From contig NC_061464.1 of NCBI RefSeq assembly GCF_022581195.2, forward strand, positions 10,889,254 through 10,953,253: 64,000 nt of DNA, in the 5' to 3' direction. A program made the position numbers and the translations under genes. The stretch is from Helicoverpa zea. Lineage: Eukaryota; Arthropoda; Insecta; Lepidoptera; Noctuidae. Positions 34,747-45,020 of this stretch are shown here, in pieces (the stretch's first letter is position 1; every line of letters starts with the position of its first letter). The notes under the pieces were generated by a model. It did not search any database. It was given only the letters and a program-made list of their open reading frames with translations, and was not told the DNA's origin.

Positions 34747-34968
34747 TAGCCATTTCGACCATTTCCCTGAAAATCTAGGTGATCTCATTGAAGAAGAAGG
34801 TGAACGGTTCCATCAAGATATACGGACTATGGTAAAGCGGTCCCAGGGTCATTGGAATGCCAACATGATGGCGAACTACTGTTGCAGCATTAAATACAGC
34901 CCTAGTCAACCGAATCAAGCTAGAAAAAGAAAGTTTTTGATGCTTAATCGTTGTTCTTCTGCTGTTTT
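34747..34968 (+). pseudogene. Fragment of a transposon-associated arthropod protein (G-E-R-F-H-Q-D-I motif)
   Basis: The plus strand is open for about 73 codons, reading H-F-x2-F-P-E-N-L-G-D, then E-E-E-G-E-R-F-H-Q-D-I, then H-W-N-A-N-M-M-A-N-Y-C, then a basic end K-R-K-F-L before a TGA. From memory this resembles the C-terminal end of a repetitive uncharacterised protein common in arthropods and other animals and probably carried by a mobile element. No start codon or upstream domain is present, so this is a relic. The antisense frame at 34775-35026 is a shadow. Confidence 0.6.
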
Positions 34969-35454
34969 TTGTTGATAAAATTATGTTTTTCTTGAAAATC
35001 ACGTTTTGTCGATATCTCAAGACCAAAGGTGATACAGAAATTCTGACTTCAGATCTTAAATTAGCAGCCCAAAGATATACAATATCAGTCGTAATATTTC
35101 ATGCAACAAAAATCATGTTCCCTTGTGTAGGTAATTAGACGGTATAAATGTTTGAATGTTTGTTCCTCTATCCCACAGAAACTAATAAATAGATTTGATG
35201 AAACTTAGCAGTAATATAACTAACTAACTATTAAGATAATCTGAGGAAACATGGCTTATACTTAGGTACATCAGAAGAACATAATAGGTTTCTTTATCCC
35301 TATCCGGGAAGTAGTTCCTTCGGGAGGCGAGGTATACTGCTGGCAGAAGCTAGCACTTAAATAAACTCAATTCCCAAACAAATAATAAGCAATCGGTCAT
35401 CAATAACAAAAACAGCGGTGTATCTGGGAGTTTGTACATCAGAAAATCTTAAAT
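34969..35454. other. Gene-free stretch
   Basis: LINE tail scrap near 35130-35350 ('tgtttgttcctctatcccac ... gctggcagaagctagc') and a partial third copy of the duplicated unit near 35388-35425. Confidence 0.45.
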
Positions 35455-35593
35455 CCCAAACATTTATGCAGCTGTAATCAGTAACAATAACAGCGGTATG
35501 TAGTGTAAAGAATTCCATAAGGATGTCTGCAGCATGTCACGGGGAATGCATTGCGGTGCTTGTTCACTACTGCGATTCAATGAACTAGATACT
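35455..35593. repeat. Duplicated unit, copy 1 (interrupted by LINE)
   Basis: 'cagcggtatgtagtgtaa', 'ttccataaggatgtctgcag' and 'gaatgcattgcggtgcttgt' match 36836-36973 at about 90% by eye. The R1-like LINE was inserted into this copy; its remainder resumes at about 36575 ('ttggcgtctag'). Confidence 0.8.
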
Positions 35594-36561
35594 TTTTTTT
35601 TTTTTTTTTTTTTTTTATCGACGTAAAATCATCAAATGACCCCTCCCGCTGTGGGTTAGCAGCGGTGAGGGAGTGTCAGACTCTTACTGACTAAAATCGT
35701 CGTGTTCCGTCATAGGCCTTTTATGTACCAGGGCCGCGGTATCTCTTTCGAACAACCCGCAGCCCCGGCAGGCCTTGGCCCTGCTGGGCCCCGCTGGGGT
35801 TGCTGACATCTCTTTGAGGAGCGCGTGGAACAACGCGCGCCGTCGACACGGGTCTGTCGTCTAGAAAGACAGAGGGACGATGAGCCACCCGAACTCACCG
35901 CCCACAGACCCACGCCTACGGTGGCCGGGAGTCATCTCGCGACACCCGGCGCTCATGGTGTCTACCTGGTCCAGCGCGGCGGCCGGGATGAGAGGTGCGA
36001 ACTCTCTGGCGTTCCGCCTCCTCCTTCTCGAGCATGACCGCTTCGCAGAAGGAGGCGACGGCATCCCATTCCCTCTCGCCCCGGACCATGGCCTGAACCA
36101 GGGCCGGACGCGAGAGGTCGCCGCCGCCCAAAGCCTCAACGAGGACCCGGCGGTGCCCCTCCCATGCGGGGCACACCTGGACTGTGTGGTCCACCGTGTC
36201 CTCGGGGCTGTCCGCACAATGGTGACACCCGGGCGCCTCCTCACGACCGATGCGGTGCAGGTACCTCCCGAAACAACCGTGTCCGGTGAGGACCTGCGTC
36301 ATGCGGTACGTGAGGGCGCCGTGACTCCTCCCGAGCCACTCCTCAAAGAGGGGACTTACCGCCACGATGGTGGCGTGCCCTGCACTGGGTTGCGACAGTC
36401 GCTCCCTCCAGGCCACCATGAGATCGCGCCGGAGCTCCGCCCGCTGCGCGACAACTTGCCGCGGCAACGGGGTTTCTCCCCGGCGCTGAGCCTCCTCGCG
36501 CCAGTCGTACAGGCGCAAGAAGACCCTCGCCTCCAGATCCCACGGTGGCAGTCCAGCAAGT
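35594..36561 (-). mobile_element. 5'-truncated R1-clade LINE with 13-bp TSD
   Basis: Minus-strand retrotransposon ending in 24 A (T run at 35593-35616). The 3' UTR contains 'tgctaacccacagcgggagg'. Flanking repeats TGAACTAGATACT (35581-35593) and TGAACTTGATACT (36562-36574) differ at one base. Coding starts directly at the 5' truncation point, as is usual when reverse transcription stops early. GC-rich against AT-rich flanks. Confidence 0.9.
35916..36558 (-). pseudogene. R1-like LINE ORF2 C-terminal end (CCHC zinc knuckle)
   Basis: About 213 codons open from the truncation point, beginning L-P-P-W-D-L-E-A-R. Downstream come G-C-F-G-R-Y-L-H-R-I-G-R-E and the zinc knuckle C-H-H-C-x8-D-H-T-x3-C-P-A-W, the usual C-terminal signature of R1-clade reverse transcriptases. 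The endonuclease and RT catalytic motifs are missing, so this copy is inactive. The 234-codon plus frame across the same DNA (35880-36584) is an antisense shadow produced by the high GC content. Confidence 0.88.
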
Positions 36562-36835
36562 TGAACTTGATACTTGGCGTCTAGATTTTAGGAGATTTTT
36601 TAGGTAGATTTAAAAGTAAGTACTAGATATCTATTAAAATTTCATTTAAATTGGGTGTGTAGTTTTGGAGTGAAAGCGCGACAGACAGACAGAGATACTT
36701 TCGCATTATATCAACATAAATAATTATAGCAAGTGAGGGTTGCGCTGTTACGCGGGTGTAACATAAGATATTAGCAGTAAAAATAGCTTTAAGAGATTTT
36801 TTTAGTTTCTTGGGCTCAATCAGTAATACTCGAAT

Positions 36836-36995
36836 CTCAAACATTTATGAACCGGTAACAATAACAGCGGTATGTAGTGTAATGAATTCCATAAGGATGT
36901 CTGCAGCATGTCACGGCGAATGCATTGCGGTGCTTGTTCAATACTGCGATTCAATGCACTTGATACTTGACGTCTGGAATTTAATAAACTTACCT
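36836..36995. repeat. Duplicated unit, copy 2 (uninterrupted)
   Basis: Direct repeat of 35455-35593 plus its continuation after the LINE ('cttgatacttgacgtctgga'). Shows the pre-insertion target. Not recognised as a known element. Confidence 0.8.
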
Positions 36996-38183
36996 GGCTT
37001 TTTGAACTTTTAAAGAAGTTCAACAACGTTTTACAACTAGAATCAAACTTATCTATTTATATAAATGCTTGTAAATTATTTAAACATTTTTTGACATTGA
37101 CTTTTTTATTATTGAAGAAGTACCGAAGTGTGTTTTTGAAAGGGCATTAAAATTGCGTGTCAGGAAGTTGAAGTTGAAGTGGAAGTTGAAGTTGAGAATA
37201 TTTTCTATTGGAAAAATAAACTAGGACAATTAAAATACAGCGATTAAAATGTCCAAACCTTTTCAGTGATACAAAAAATAGGGCTATTAAAGCTTAGGCT
37301 TGAGAAGTTTTGTGATGTTTTTTTTAATTACTTGGCAGTAAACAAAGTAGAAAACTTTGTCTTTTTGATACGTGTTCGTAAATGGACGACTAAGTGTCAC
37401 TAGACACACAATTTTCCCGATTTTCTTCTTACATCCACGCAAAGTAACTAACAATGCAAGTATCAACTCATTTCAATCCGCCCACTACACGCCACAGTAC
37501 TCGAAATCCCCAAAGCCTAATCGCTTCGTTTGCCTGACATGTCATAATATATGACATTAACGAATGCTATCTTCCACTTGATATAGGGGGTAATTAGTCC
37601 CCCTAAAACATGAGGCCTCCTAATGAGCTTAAGTAGCGTTTAAACCTAGGGTCTGGAGAGGGCTAAGGGACCTTTTTTAATAAGTAATTATGTGTGCGTC
37701 GGATTTAGAGGATCAAAGAGGGACTTAACCTAGGCAAAAATGTTGGGTGTGTTATCTTTATCAATTTCAGATTGGAATATATTATAAGAAGTGAAAGAAG
37801 TAAGGAAACTTTGTTGCTGGATCACTTTCCTACTTTTTGCTTAGTATCTTTTGCCAATGAATGGAGTCTGTAAGCTTTATAAAACTTGCTATGAGACGTT
37901 GTCGATATTTTTTTGTTTAATTCTGCAACTAGAACATCACCATATCAGCCGATTGCCGTCCACTGCTGAACTAGAACATAATGTGCAACAACAAAATAAA
38001 ATGCTGCACCTTCAAAAATAAGTACCACTATAAAAACTCCAACGGCAATTCTCAAACTAAAAGAGTTCAAAGAGCACTCAAACACGAACGGTTCAAACTC
38101 CACAAAACCTTCGATGACGTCACAAACATAATCACCAACATTATCTTTGATCGGCGATTCCATTTCTGAACGTTGCCAAACTG
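36996..38183. other. Gene-free stretch
   Basis: AT-rich, with an imperfect 'gaagttgaagt' tandem run near 37165-37195. No gene recognised. Confidence 0.45.
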
Positions 38184-38316
38184 TGTCCTCAAATGAGTAC
38201 AATTAGGTGTGTCGCGTCCATTGCGCGTTGAGTGAGGTTACGCTGGAGCGCAGCGCACACGGCAGCTGAATTAATGCTGCTGCGGATTTAGGGGTGGTTC
38301 AAGTGCTTAAGCTATA
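38184..38316. repeat. Direct repeat, copy 1
   Basis: Starts 'tgtcctcaaatgag', contains 'tgtcgcgtccattgcgcgtt' and 'gctgaattaatgctgctgcg'. Repeated with few changes at 38549-38685, 365 bp downstream. Confidence 0.85.
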
Positions 38317-38548
38317 GCGATTTACTTTATTTCCTGACATTTTTAAAAATTGAGGTAGGTACTTTATAACGAAACAGGAGGCCAGTCCCAGCAGTGCCAG
38401 AGGTACATTTACCATTTCTTATCATTCACCCTATGTATCGGCAAAAACTGCATGGAAATCCATACTGTTCATTTTAGAGCTCCTTAGGAGTAGACAGAAA
38501 GATCGATGAAAGCACATCAAACCAACTAAAAACTGACATTTTACTTCG

Positions 38549-38685
38549 TGTCCTCAAATGAGCACAATTAAGTGTGTCGCGTCCATTGCGCGTTGAGTGA
38601 GGTTACGCTGGAGCGGAGCACACACGGCAGCTGAATTAATGCTGCTGCGGATTTAGGGGTGGTTTAAGTTCATAACCGATAGCGA
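38549..38685. repeat. Direct repeat, copy 2
   Basis: About 93% identical by eye to 38184-38316, same orientation, so this is a local duplication with a 365-bp offset. Confidence 0.85.
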
Positions 38686-38721
38686 TATTTACCTAATGTA
38701 ATACAATAAGTGGCCTGCCCC

Positions 38722-38925
38722 ACCAAAATCAAAATCAAAATCAAAACTCATTTATTCAAACTTGGCTGCAAAACAGCACTTTTCGAACGTCAGAAAAAAA
38801 AATTACATAAGACAGCCCCCAAAACGCCCACCCTTCACCACTTCCTATGTGTTTTTGCTGGGAAGAAGAAGTGGCGCAACAAACTCCCCAGCAACACATG
38901 TCTGTCTGTAGGTTAAAAGAACCTT
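38722..38925 (-). repeat. LINE 3' tail with (TTTTGA)n-type end
   Basis: Begins 'caaaatcaaaatcaaaatca' then 'ctcatttattcaaacttggc' and 'gaagaagaagtggcgcaaca'. On the minus strand it ends in repeated TTTTGAT units, a common moth LINE tail. A shorter relative lies near 58850-58925 ('ccccaaaacgcctccctatg'). Confidence 0.65.
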
Positions 38926-39557
38926 TCAACAAAGTACAGTGAGTATTGCAGTATGCAATACGCAATATTATCATAAAATAAAATTACATTTAAAAATGAT
39001 TTATAAAATCCACCACATGCTAGCTAGCACTCACCCTACGTAACTTGTCTAACTCAAGCATTGAACCTGCACAAATAATGGGTAATAGGTATACCTAGAT
39101 ATCTATTCCTTCTCGAGATTCACTCCATCTATTGGCAAAAACTGCCAGAAAATACATGTCACCTGTTTTTACGTTTATATTACAAATAGGCAAACAGAAA
39201 ACTGACTAGGTAGGTACTTTAAAATCCCCAATCTGGGAATCAAAAACAATTTCTCCCCACACTTATATTCATAGACCAAAAATCGCTCATCGCTTACACT
39301 CGACACGCGCACTAAAACAGCTGAGTATTCAAAGCTGAACCTGAGAGATGTTTCCAGCATCACATCACTCTGCTCGGTACCGATTACACCTAGCGTAATG
39401 CTATTGAGCGATACGACAGTGTTGATTGGTTTTCAAAACTATTTTATAACTTTTGTCCTAAAGGGTAATTCAATCATCTGATTATTTTGTTTTCCAACCT
39501 ATGGTAAAGCCAGCTTCCAGCATATGGGATGTAGCTGTAAATCAATCTATATCTGTA
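38926..39557. other. Gene-free stretch
   Basis: Contains scraps sharing 'ggcaaaaactgc' with about 38440. No coding region. Confidence 0.45.
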
Positions 39558-39703
39558 TAGTCCCCAGGCCGGCGAACAATTTTTTTTTTGATACATATAC
39601 ATTTAAGACTTTGTGAGTGTCTTCCTTACGATGAGTCCGACAAACTTTTCGAATGCGCAAATTTTGGTGCCGCTGCGTTTTTTAATGCTTGACTCCTGAA
39701 ATT

Positions 39704-40020
39704 GTCGATATGACGTCACTATGGCTCTTCGTACATACACGTTTCATTTTTTGAGATTCGTTTAATAAAGTTAACTAGTGAATGGTGGTCAACTTGTCCG
39801 ATAAAGATCGTGCTGCGTTTGGAGTGTCCACCATCCTGAAAATGTCGGTATGACGTCACTACGACTCTTCATACATACACGTTTCATTTTTTGAGGTTTG
39901 TTTAATAAAGTTAACTAGAAAATTGTGGTCAACTTGTCCGATAAAGATCATGCTGCGTTTGGAGTGTCCACCATCCGAAACATGTCGATATGACGTCACT
40001 GTGTCTCCCCATACATACAT
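39704..40020 (+). repeat. 140-bp tandem units, left arm
   Basis: Units start at 39704, 39844 and 39984 with 'gtcgatatgacgtcact' or a one-base variant; the third unit stops after about 36 bp. Each contains TGACGTCA, 'aaagttaacta', 'caacttgtccgataaagat' and 'gctgcgtttggagtgtccac'. Confidence 0.9.
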
Positions 40021-40189
40021 GTCGGTCAAATACAACAATGATAGATAATACTATTCTTATTGCAAATATCGACTTGTCCGACAAATGTAGTGAGGCAAAT
40101 AGTCAGTTCGACAAGAAAATGAGAAAAAAATATTACAATTGGAAGAAGTTTATTCTTTTTGTCAATTTCTGACTTAAATATTCACGTGC

Positions 40190-41120
40190 ATTATTTAAGT
40201 ATATTAAATTGGCATACTACTTACCAATTTTACTGACTAAGACGTATTGTTGATAGTTTATATTATGTTAAGGAATAATATCCCACATCTATTAATGGAC
40301 TATATATCAATCAAAAGGTCTTTTTAAGTGCAACATTTTGTCTCAACATACCACTTATCAATTCTGAGTATTTTAGAAGATATAGCCCAAATAAGGCGTA
40401 TTATCGATAGGTTTTACTATGTTAGGGAATGATGTCCCACCTCTAGGTATGAACCATATGTCAATCGAAAGATCTTTTTAAGCGCTATATTCCGTCTTAA
40501 CATACCACTTACCGATTCTTAATATTTTAGAAGACATAACTGACCTAAGGCATATTATTGATACTTTACATTGCATTAAGGAATAACATCTCACTTGAAG
40601 TTATGAGCCATATTTCAATCAAAAGATCTTTTTAAGCGTAAGGTTGTATTAGCATAACTCCGACAAATTGTTAGTACTTTAAAAGCTAGAGCTTTTCTAA
40701 GAATATATTATCGGTAGGTTCTGTCAAGCTAATCCATTACTTCTTTAGTAACAAATTATATATTATTTGAAAAACCTTTCCAAATAAAACATTTCGTGTT
40801 AACATACTTCCGACATATTGTTAGTAGTTTAGAAGCTAGAGCTTATTTAAAATTATAATTATTGATAGATGTTTTCAATTAAATAAATCCCATCTCTAGT
40901 AATGAGTTATACATCATTCAAAAGACGTTTTTAAATGCAACATTTCATATTAAAAAAACTTCGGCGAATTGTTAGTATTTCAGAAGCTAGAGCTTATATA
41001 AGATTATTTTATCGATAGGTGTTTTCAAGTTAATAAATCCCTCCTGTAGTAATGATACATATATCATTCGAAACGACTTTCTGAATGCAACATTTACTAT
41101 TAACATACTTCACACCAATT
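40190..41120. repeat. About six 150-bp tandem units, element core
   Basis: The landmark 'atcaatcaaaag' or a variant recurs at about 40306, 40459, 40613, 40763, 40913 and 41063. Other shared steps are 'ttaacatac', 'ttagaagctagagctta', 'atcgataggt' and 'tctagtaatga'. Units are more diverged from one another (about 70-80%) than the outer 140-bp units, with the three right-hand units resembling each other most. Confidence 0.8.
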
Positions 41121-41149
41121 GTCAGTACTTTATACCAAATCTTAAAATA

Positions 41150-41568
41150 TATCTTTTTCAGTGGACACTCCATATGCAGCATGATCTTTGTCAGACAAGC
41201 TTACCACAATTTTCTAGTTAACTTTATTAAACAAATCTCAAAAAATGAAACAGGTATGTACGAAGAGTCGTAGTGACGTCATACCGACATTTTCAGGATG
41301 GTGGACACTCCAAACGCAGCACGATCTTTATCGGACAAGTTGACTACCATTTTCTAGTTAACTTTGTTAAACGAATCTCAAAAAATGAAACAGGTATGTA
41401 CGAAGAGTCATAGTGACGTCATATCGACATTTTCAGGTTGGTGGACACTCCAAACGCAGCACGATCTTTATCGGACAAGTTGACCACCATTCTCTAGTTA
41501 ACTTTATTAAACGATTCTCAAAAGATGAAACGTGTATGTACGAAGAGCCATAGTGACGTCATATCGAC
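41150..41568 (-). repeat. 140-bp tandem units, right arm
   Basis: Three units in inverted orientation to the left arm, exact 140-bp spacing, each with TGACGTCA and 'gtggacactcca'. One more complete unit than the left arm. Confidence 0.9.
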
Positions 41569-41714
41569 AATTTCAGGAGTCAAGCATTAAAAAACGCAGC
41601 GGCACCAAAATTTGCGCATTCGAAAAGTTTGTCGGACTCATCGTAAGGAAGGCACTCACAAAGTCTTAAATGTATATGTATCAAAAAAAAATTTGTTCGC
41701 CGGCCTGGGGACTA

Positions 41715-42858
41715 GTAGTCTATACTTCTAAACAAGTATAATAAAGAGGAAAAATATATAACAAACGCTCTGAAATTACTGCACTATATTCTGGCTGGGT
41801 GACTTGGCTGTATTTATCCAGTTGCGGGAAGAAGTTCCCGGGTGAATCCGATGGAAAAAGGTCTAGTGTCTTATACATATAAAGCGACAGTTTTCTTTGC
41901 TGTTGAAAAAAATATCTATTTTCGATGCATTTGGATACATGTGGTTAGGACACGGGTGAATCCACGTTAAACAGTTAGTTAATACTCCAATAGCGTATAC
42001 AATGGTAAGTAGTTACGCTCAATGCACTGTTCTGTACTAAACATATCAAGTGACGCGTCTCTAAGGCGGCTCAGCAGTACGCTCCAAGTGTTAGTAAAGA
42101 TAATAGTTGTTTTACGCTAGCATTTCATCATAAACACTGCAAGTAAGAACTTGCGTTACGATTACGTGCGGTAAACCGTGACCAGCAACCGATGAAAAAG
42201 TCTTTTAATAAGGGGTGTCACCATATGATTGTAGTGTAATATTCAGGAATGCGCGATGCGAATGAGATCAAACGTTCTTGCGATACATTCGTGCGAATTC
42301 GCAGCTTTGTGTGGGAGCCCTATCTTCTAAGGACCTTATCAATAATAACAAAACGTGGGTTATAGGTACACAAGGAATAGCCGTACATTTGCATAAGTTT
42401 AGACTTGGAAGAAAAGAAGATTATTTTGATGATTCTACCGCGAAAATCGTCTTATGAAAAATTATATTTCCGTCCCGTGTGGGAAAAACCAATAGTGCGT
42501 AGGAATTTCAACTCTGACTTAGCCTACCTTTTTCATAACGCTCTCTTTTTAATAACAAGACAAGACTTATAATTTCTTTATTTGTGAGAAAATTACTTTG
42601 TCAGTTTGTCCGTAGAAAACAAGGTTCTTACAATAGAACGCCCACGCAATTCCCGGGTGAATCCCGCGTGGGAAGATTTTAATGTTTATTTGCTTATATA
42701 TGGCTTGTATAATCATTTCATACATTTTTTTATAGACACACCGGCTTTGTAAAAGTAAAGGTCAATAGTTATGTGTACTAAAAATATTATGATTACATAT
42801 CCTTTAAATAAATAATATAATCTATAACGTGAAAGTTAGTAACTCTTTCAGGTATAAA
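41715..42858. other. Gene-free stretch
   Basis: LINE-tail scrap at about 41740-41850 ('cagttgcgggaagaagttcc'). No other structure identified. Confidence 0.45.
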
Positions 42859-42860
42859 TA

Positions 42861-43079
42861 AAGCCATATATTCACTGGGAAACAATATTTCAGATACACA
42901 GATTCTGAAACATCACGTAGATGCTTACAGCAACAATGTTTCGGAAACTCTGCCGACCACATCGTCCACAGAAACAAAATTATATGTTTCTGAAACAAAA
43001 TTATTTGTTTCAGAAACACGTAGATATTGTTTCTGAAACAGTGTTTATAAACAATTGTTTCTCAGTGAATACATGGCTT
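42861..43079. mobile_element. 219-bp MITE, TA flanks, rich in TGTTTCTGAAACA
   Basis: The left end AAGCCATATATTCACTGGGA matches the inverted right end (AAGCCATGTATTCACTGAGA) with few changes, followed by GAAACAAT. TA lies on both sides (42859-42860 and 43080-43081). The interior repeats the near-palindrome TGTTTCTGAAACA several times. Probably a Tc1/mariner-type non-autonomous element. The 65-codon minus frame follows these repeats and is not a gene. Confidence 0.8.
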
Positions 43080-43081
43080 TA

Positions 43082-43696
43082 GACCAAGTGTTGATGAAAC
43101 TTTGGTGACATAATGTAACTTATACGTTAGAGTAGAAGTAGACTATGAGTATTGTTTATCAGAGTGCGAAAGCAGGTTAATATGAGTCCTTTTGTATACG
43201 TGAATTAATAGGTAGATAGATTTTACCTACTTTGGGAGTGATAAGAAAAAAATACTCGTATTAAATATTTGTTTCCATACGTAGAGGAAAACAACAAATA
43301 AACATTTTTTATAAGAGAGTTATATTTAGAAACTTTTATTACCTATATCTATTGTGAGAAATCATTCTATTAATGTTTGATTAGGATAGGGCAGCATTTG
43401 TAATGGATATTTAAGAGGCCTATAGATTTACCGTAAACTTGAACATCAAAAAGATACGAAATATTCTATTTATATGTTGTACAATAATACTGAGTTTGGC
43501 CATACTGTCCTGTGTTTCACAGTACTAGGGAATTAAAACAAATATATTCCGAATAAAACGTCCGAACCTTGTTCGTGCTTATTTAGTACGAATAAGTACC
43601 AAAAGTTACTAGAATTAGGCATAAGTTATTATACATACAAGTTCGAGTTTTTTGTTCCTTTTTTCTTAATAAATGTACGTTTGGTCCAAGCAGATG
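43082..43696. other. Gene-free stretch
   Basis: AT-rich; nothing recognised. Confidence 0.45.
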
Positions 43697-43983
43697 TAAA
43701 AAAACCGGCCAAGTGCGAGTCGGAATCATGAAGGGTTCCGTACCATTATTTAGAAAATGAGAAAAAAATCACGTTTGTTGTATGGGAGCCCCCCAAAATA
43801 TTTATTTTATTCTAGTTTTCAGTATTTGTTGTTATAGCGGCAACAGAAATACACCATCTGTGAAAATTTCAACTCTCCATCATGGTTCATGAGATACAGC
43901 CTGGTGACAGACGGACGGACGGACGGTCAGAGGAGCGAAAACAATAGGGTCCCGTTTCACCCCTTGGGTACGGAACCCTAAAA
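43697..43983. repeat. Lepidopteran 'ccggccaagtgcgagtcgg' repeat
   Basis: Starts 'aaaaaccggccaagtgcgag', has 'gaagggttccgtacc' near the left end and the inverted 'ggtacggaaccct' at the right end, and includes a (GGAC)n run near 43912-43927. I recognise this as a very abundant dispersed repeat of moths and other insects; its class is unclear to me. Confidence 0.75.
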
Positions 43984-44860
43984 CTGGTCACCGTACTGCA
44001 GTAATAAATGTTTTTTTCTTCGTAACAAAAACAGTCAATTTCATGTCTCATTATTTAAAGTGCGTCATTATTATTCCATCCCTTTCTGTCGCAATTTACG
44101 ACTTGCAATAAACGCATCTAGAATTTTAATTTCTTTGTAGCTCCTTTGACGTTAGTAACGAAGATCTATGGTTTTTACAAACTTTTTTCGTTTTTTCTCG
44201 TATTTTTTTCAAATTACACTATTCAATTATGTTTTATTACAATACAGTGTTCGTAAAAAAAAATGTTTTTTTTTTTTTGTAATGAAATCTTAAAATGATT
44301 CAATATTGTGCTTGATAATTCTGTTTTATTCTTTACTTATATTTTCATAAAAAGTTGAAGATTGTGGACAATTAGCACAGGTTTATAAAAATACACGATT
44401 TCGTAAAATATGAATATGTAGCTCAATTATTCTTCTATTTTTAACGAAAAAGCTACATAATGTCGGAAAATAAAACTAAAAACCGAGGCCTCTACCACAA
44501 ATGAATAATAACTTAACTGTGCTCGCGTAAATCAACTAGCGCCCTAACTATAATTGGCCGACCTAGTAGGTTAGCACACAAATCAAAGCAGGTTGTTATA
44601 TTAAATCGGACGGCTTATCGGACGCTTACGACCGGTTAACACTAAGCCGGGTATGAACTAAGTGAATACCGGGTGTAAGTGATTTAGTTACTTACGTCTG
44701 TAGTTAGCAGTTAAGGGTACATTTAGTTGAAATTAACAAGTACGTATGTAGTTTATTGATTGAATTTTCGGTCTAGGATAAAGAAATTGGTTTTGGATTA
44801 AATACTATTGTCGCTATTGCCATTACAAACACCAATGCACACCAGGCAAGCACCAATAAG
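43984..44860. other. Gene-free stretch
   Basis: Homopolymer-rich AT DNA; nothing recognised. Confidence 0.45.
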
Positions 44861-44861
44861 T

Positions 44862-45020
44862 ACACCTGGACACCATAGGCTGATTAGAGGTGAAGTAAAA
44901 CATCTTGAGGAAACCTGGGCTTTAGAGTCTGAAATCACCAACCCTCAATCTGAAATCTCAATCCTTTTGTGTGAGAGGTGGCCTGTGCCCAGCAGTGGGA
45001 CGACAAAAAGGCTGATGATG
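44862..45020 (+). repeat. Repeat family T, copy 4
   Basis: 'cctggacaccataggctgat', 'aaatcaccaaccc', 'ggcctgtgcccagcagtggg' and final 'aggctgatgatgagtg'. The 73-codon frame over it is a by-product. Confidence 0.75.

Larger units (their letters stand above)
39560..41712. mobile_element. Foldback-type transposon built of nested tandem arrays (TA flanks)
   Basis: The left end GTCCCCAGGCCGGCGAACAA and the right end are reverse complements, and TA flanks both (39558-39559 and 41713-41714). The arms read inwards as unique sequence for about 144 bp. They then become tandem 140-bp units: about 2.3 on the left (39704, 39844, 39984) and three on the right (ending 41288, 41428, 41568), in inverted orientation. 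The core (about 40190-41120) is a different tandem array of about six 150-154-bp units. No transposase or other convincing frame is present, so mobility would need help in trans. Architecture recalls Drosophila FB elements, whose long inverted repeats are made of tandem units; TA target would fit the Tc1/mariner group. Neither assignment is proven. Confidence 0.9.

Noticed and set aside
35880..36584. 234-codon plus-strand frame
   Set aside because: Antisense shadow of the R1-like ORF, which carries a clear CCHC knuckle on the minus strand.
38726..38748. 'aaaatc' repeats as telomeric DNA
   Set aside because: Insect telomeres use TTAGG; this is a LINE tail with TTTTGA-type units.
39704..41568. 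140-bp units as a CRISPR array
   Set aside because: Units are contiguous tandem repeats without unique spacers, in a eukaryotic transposon with inverted arms.
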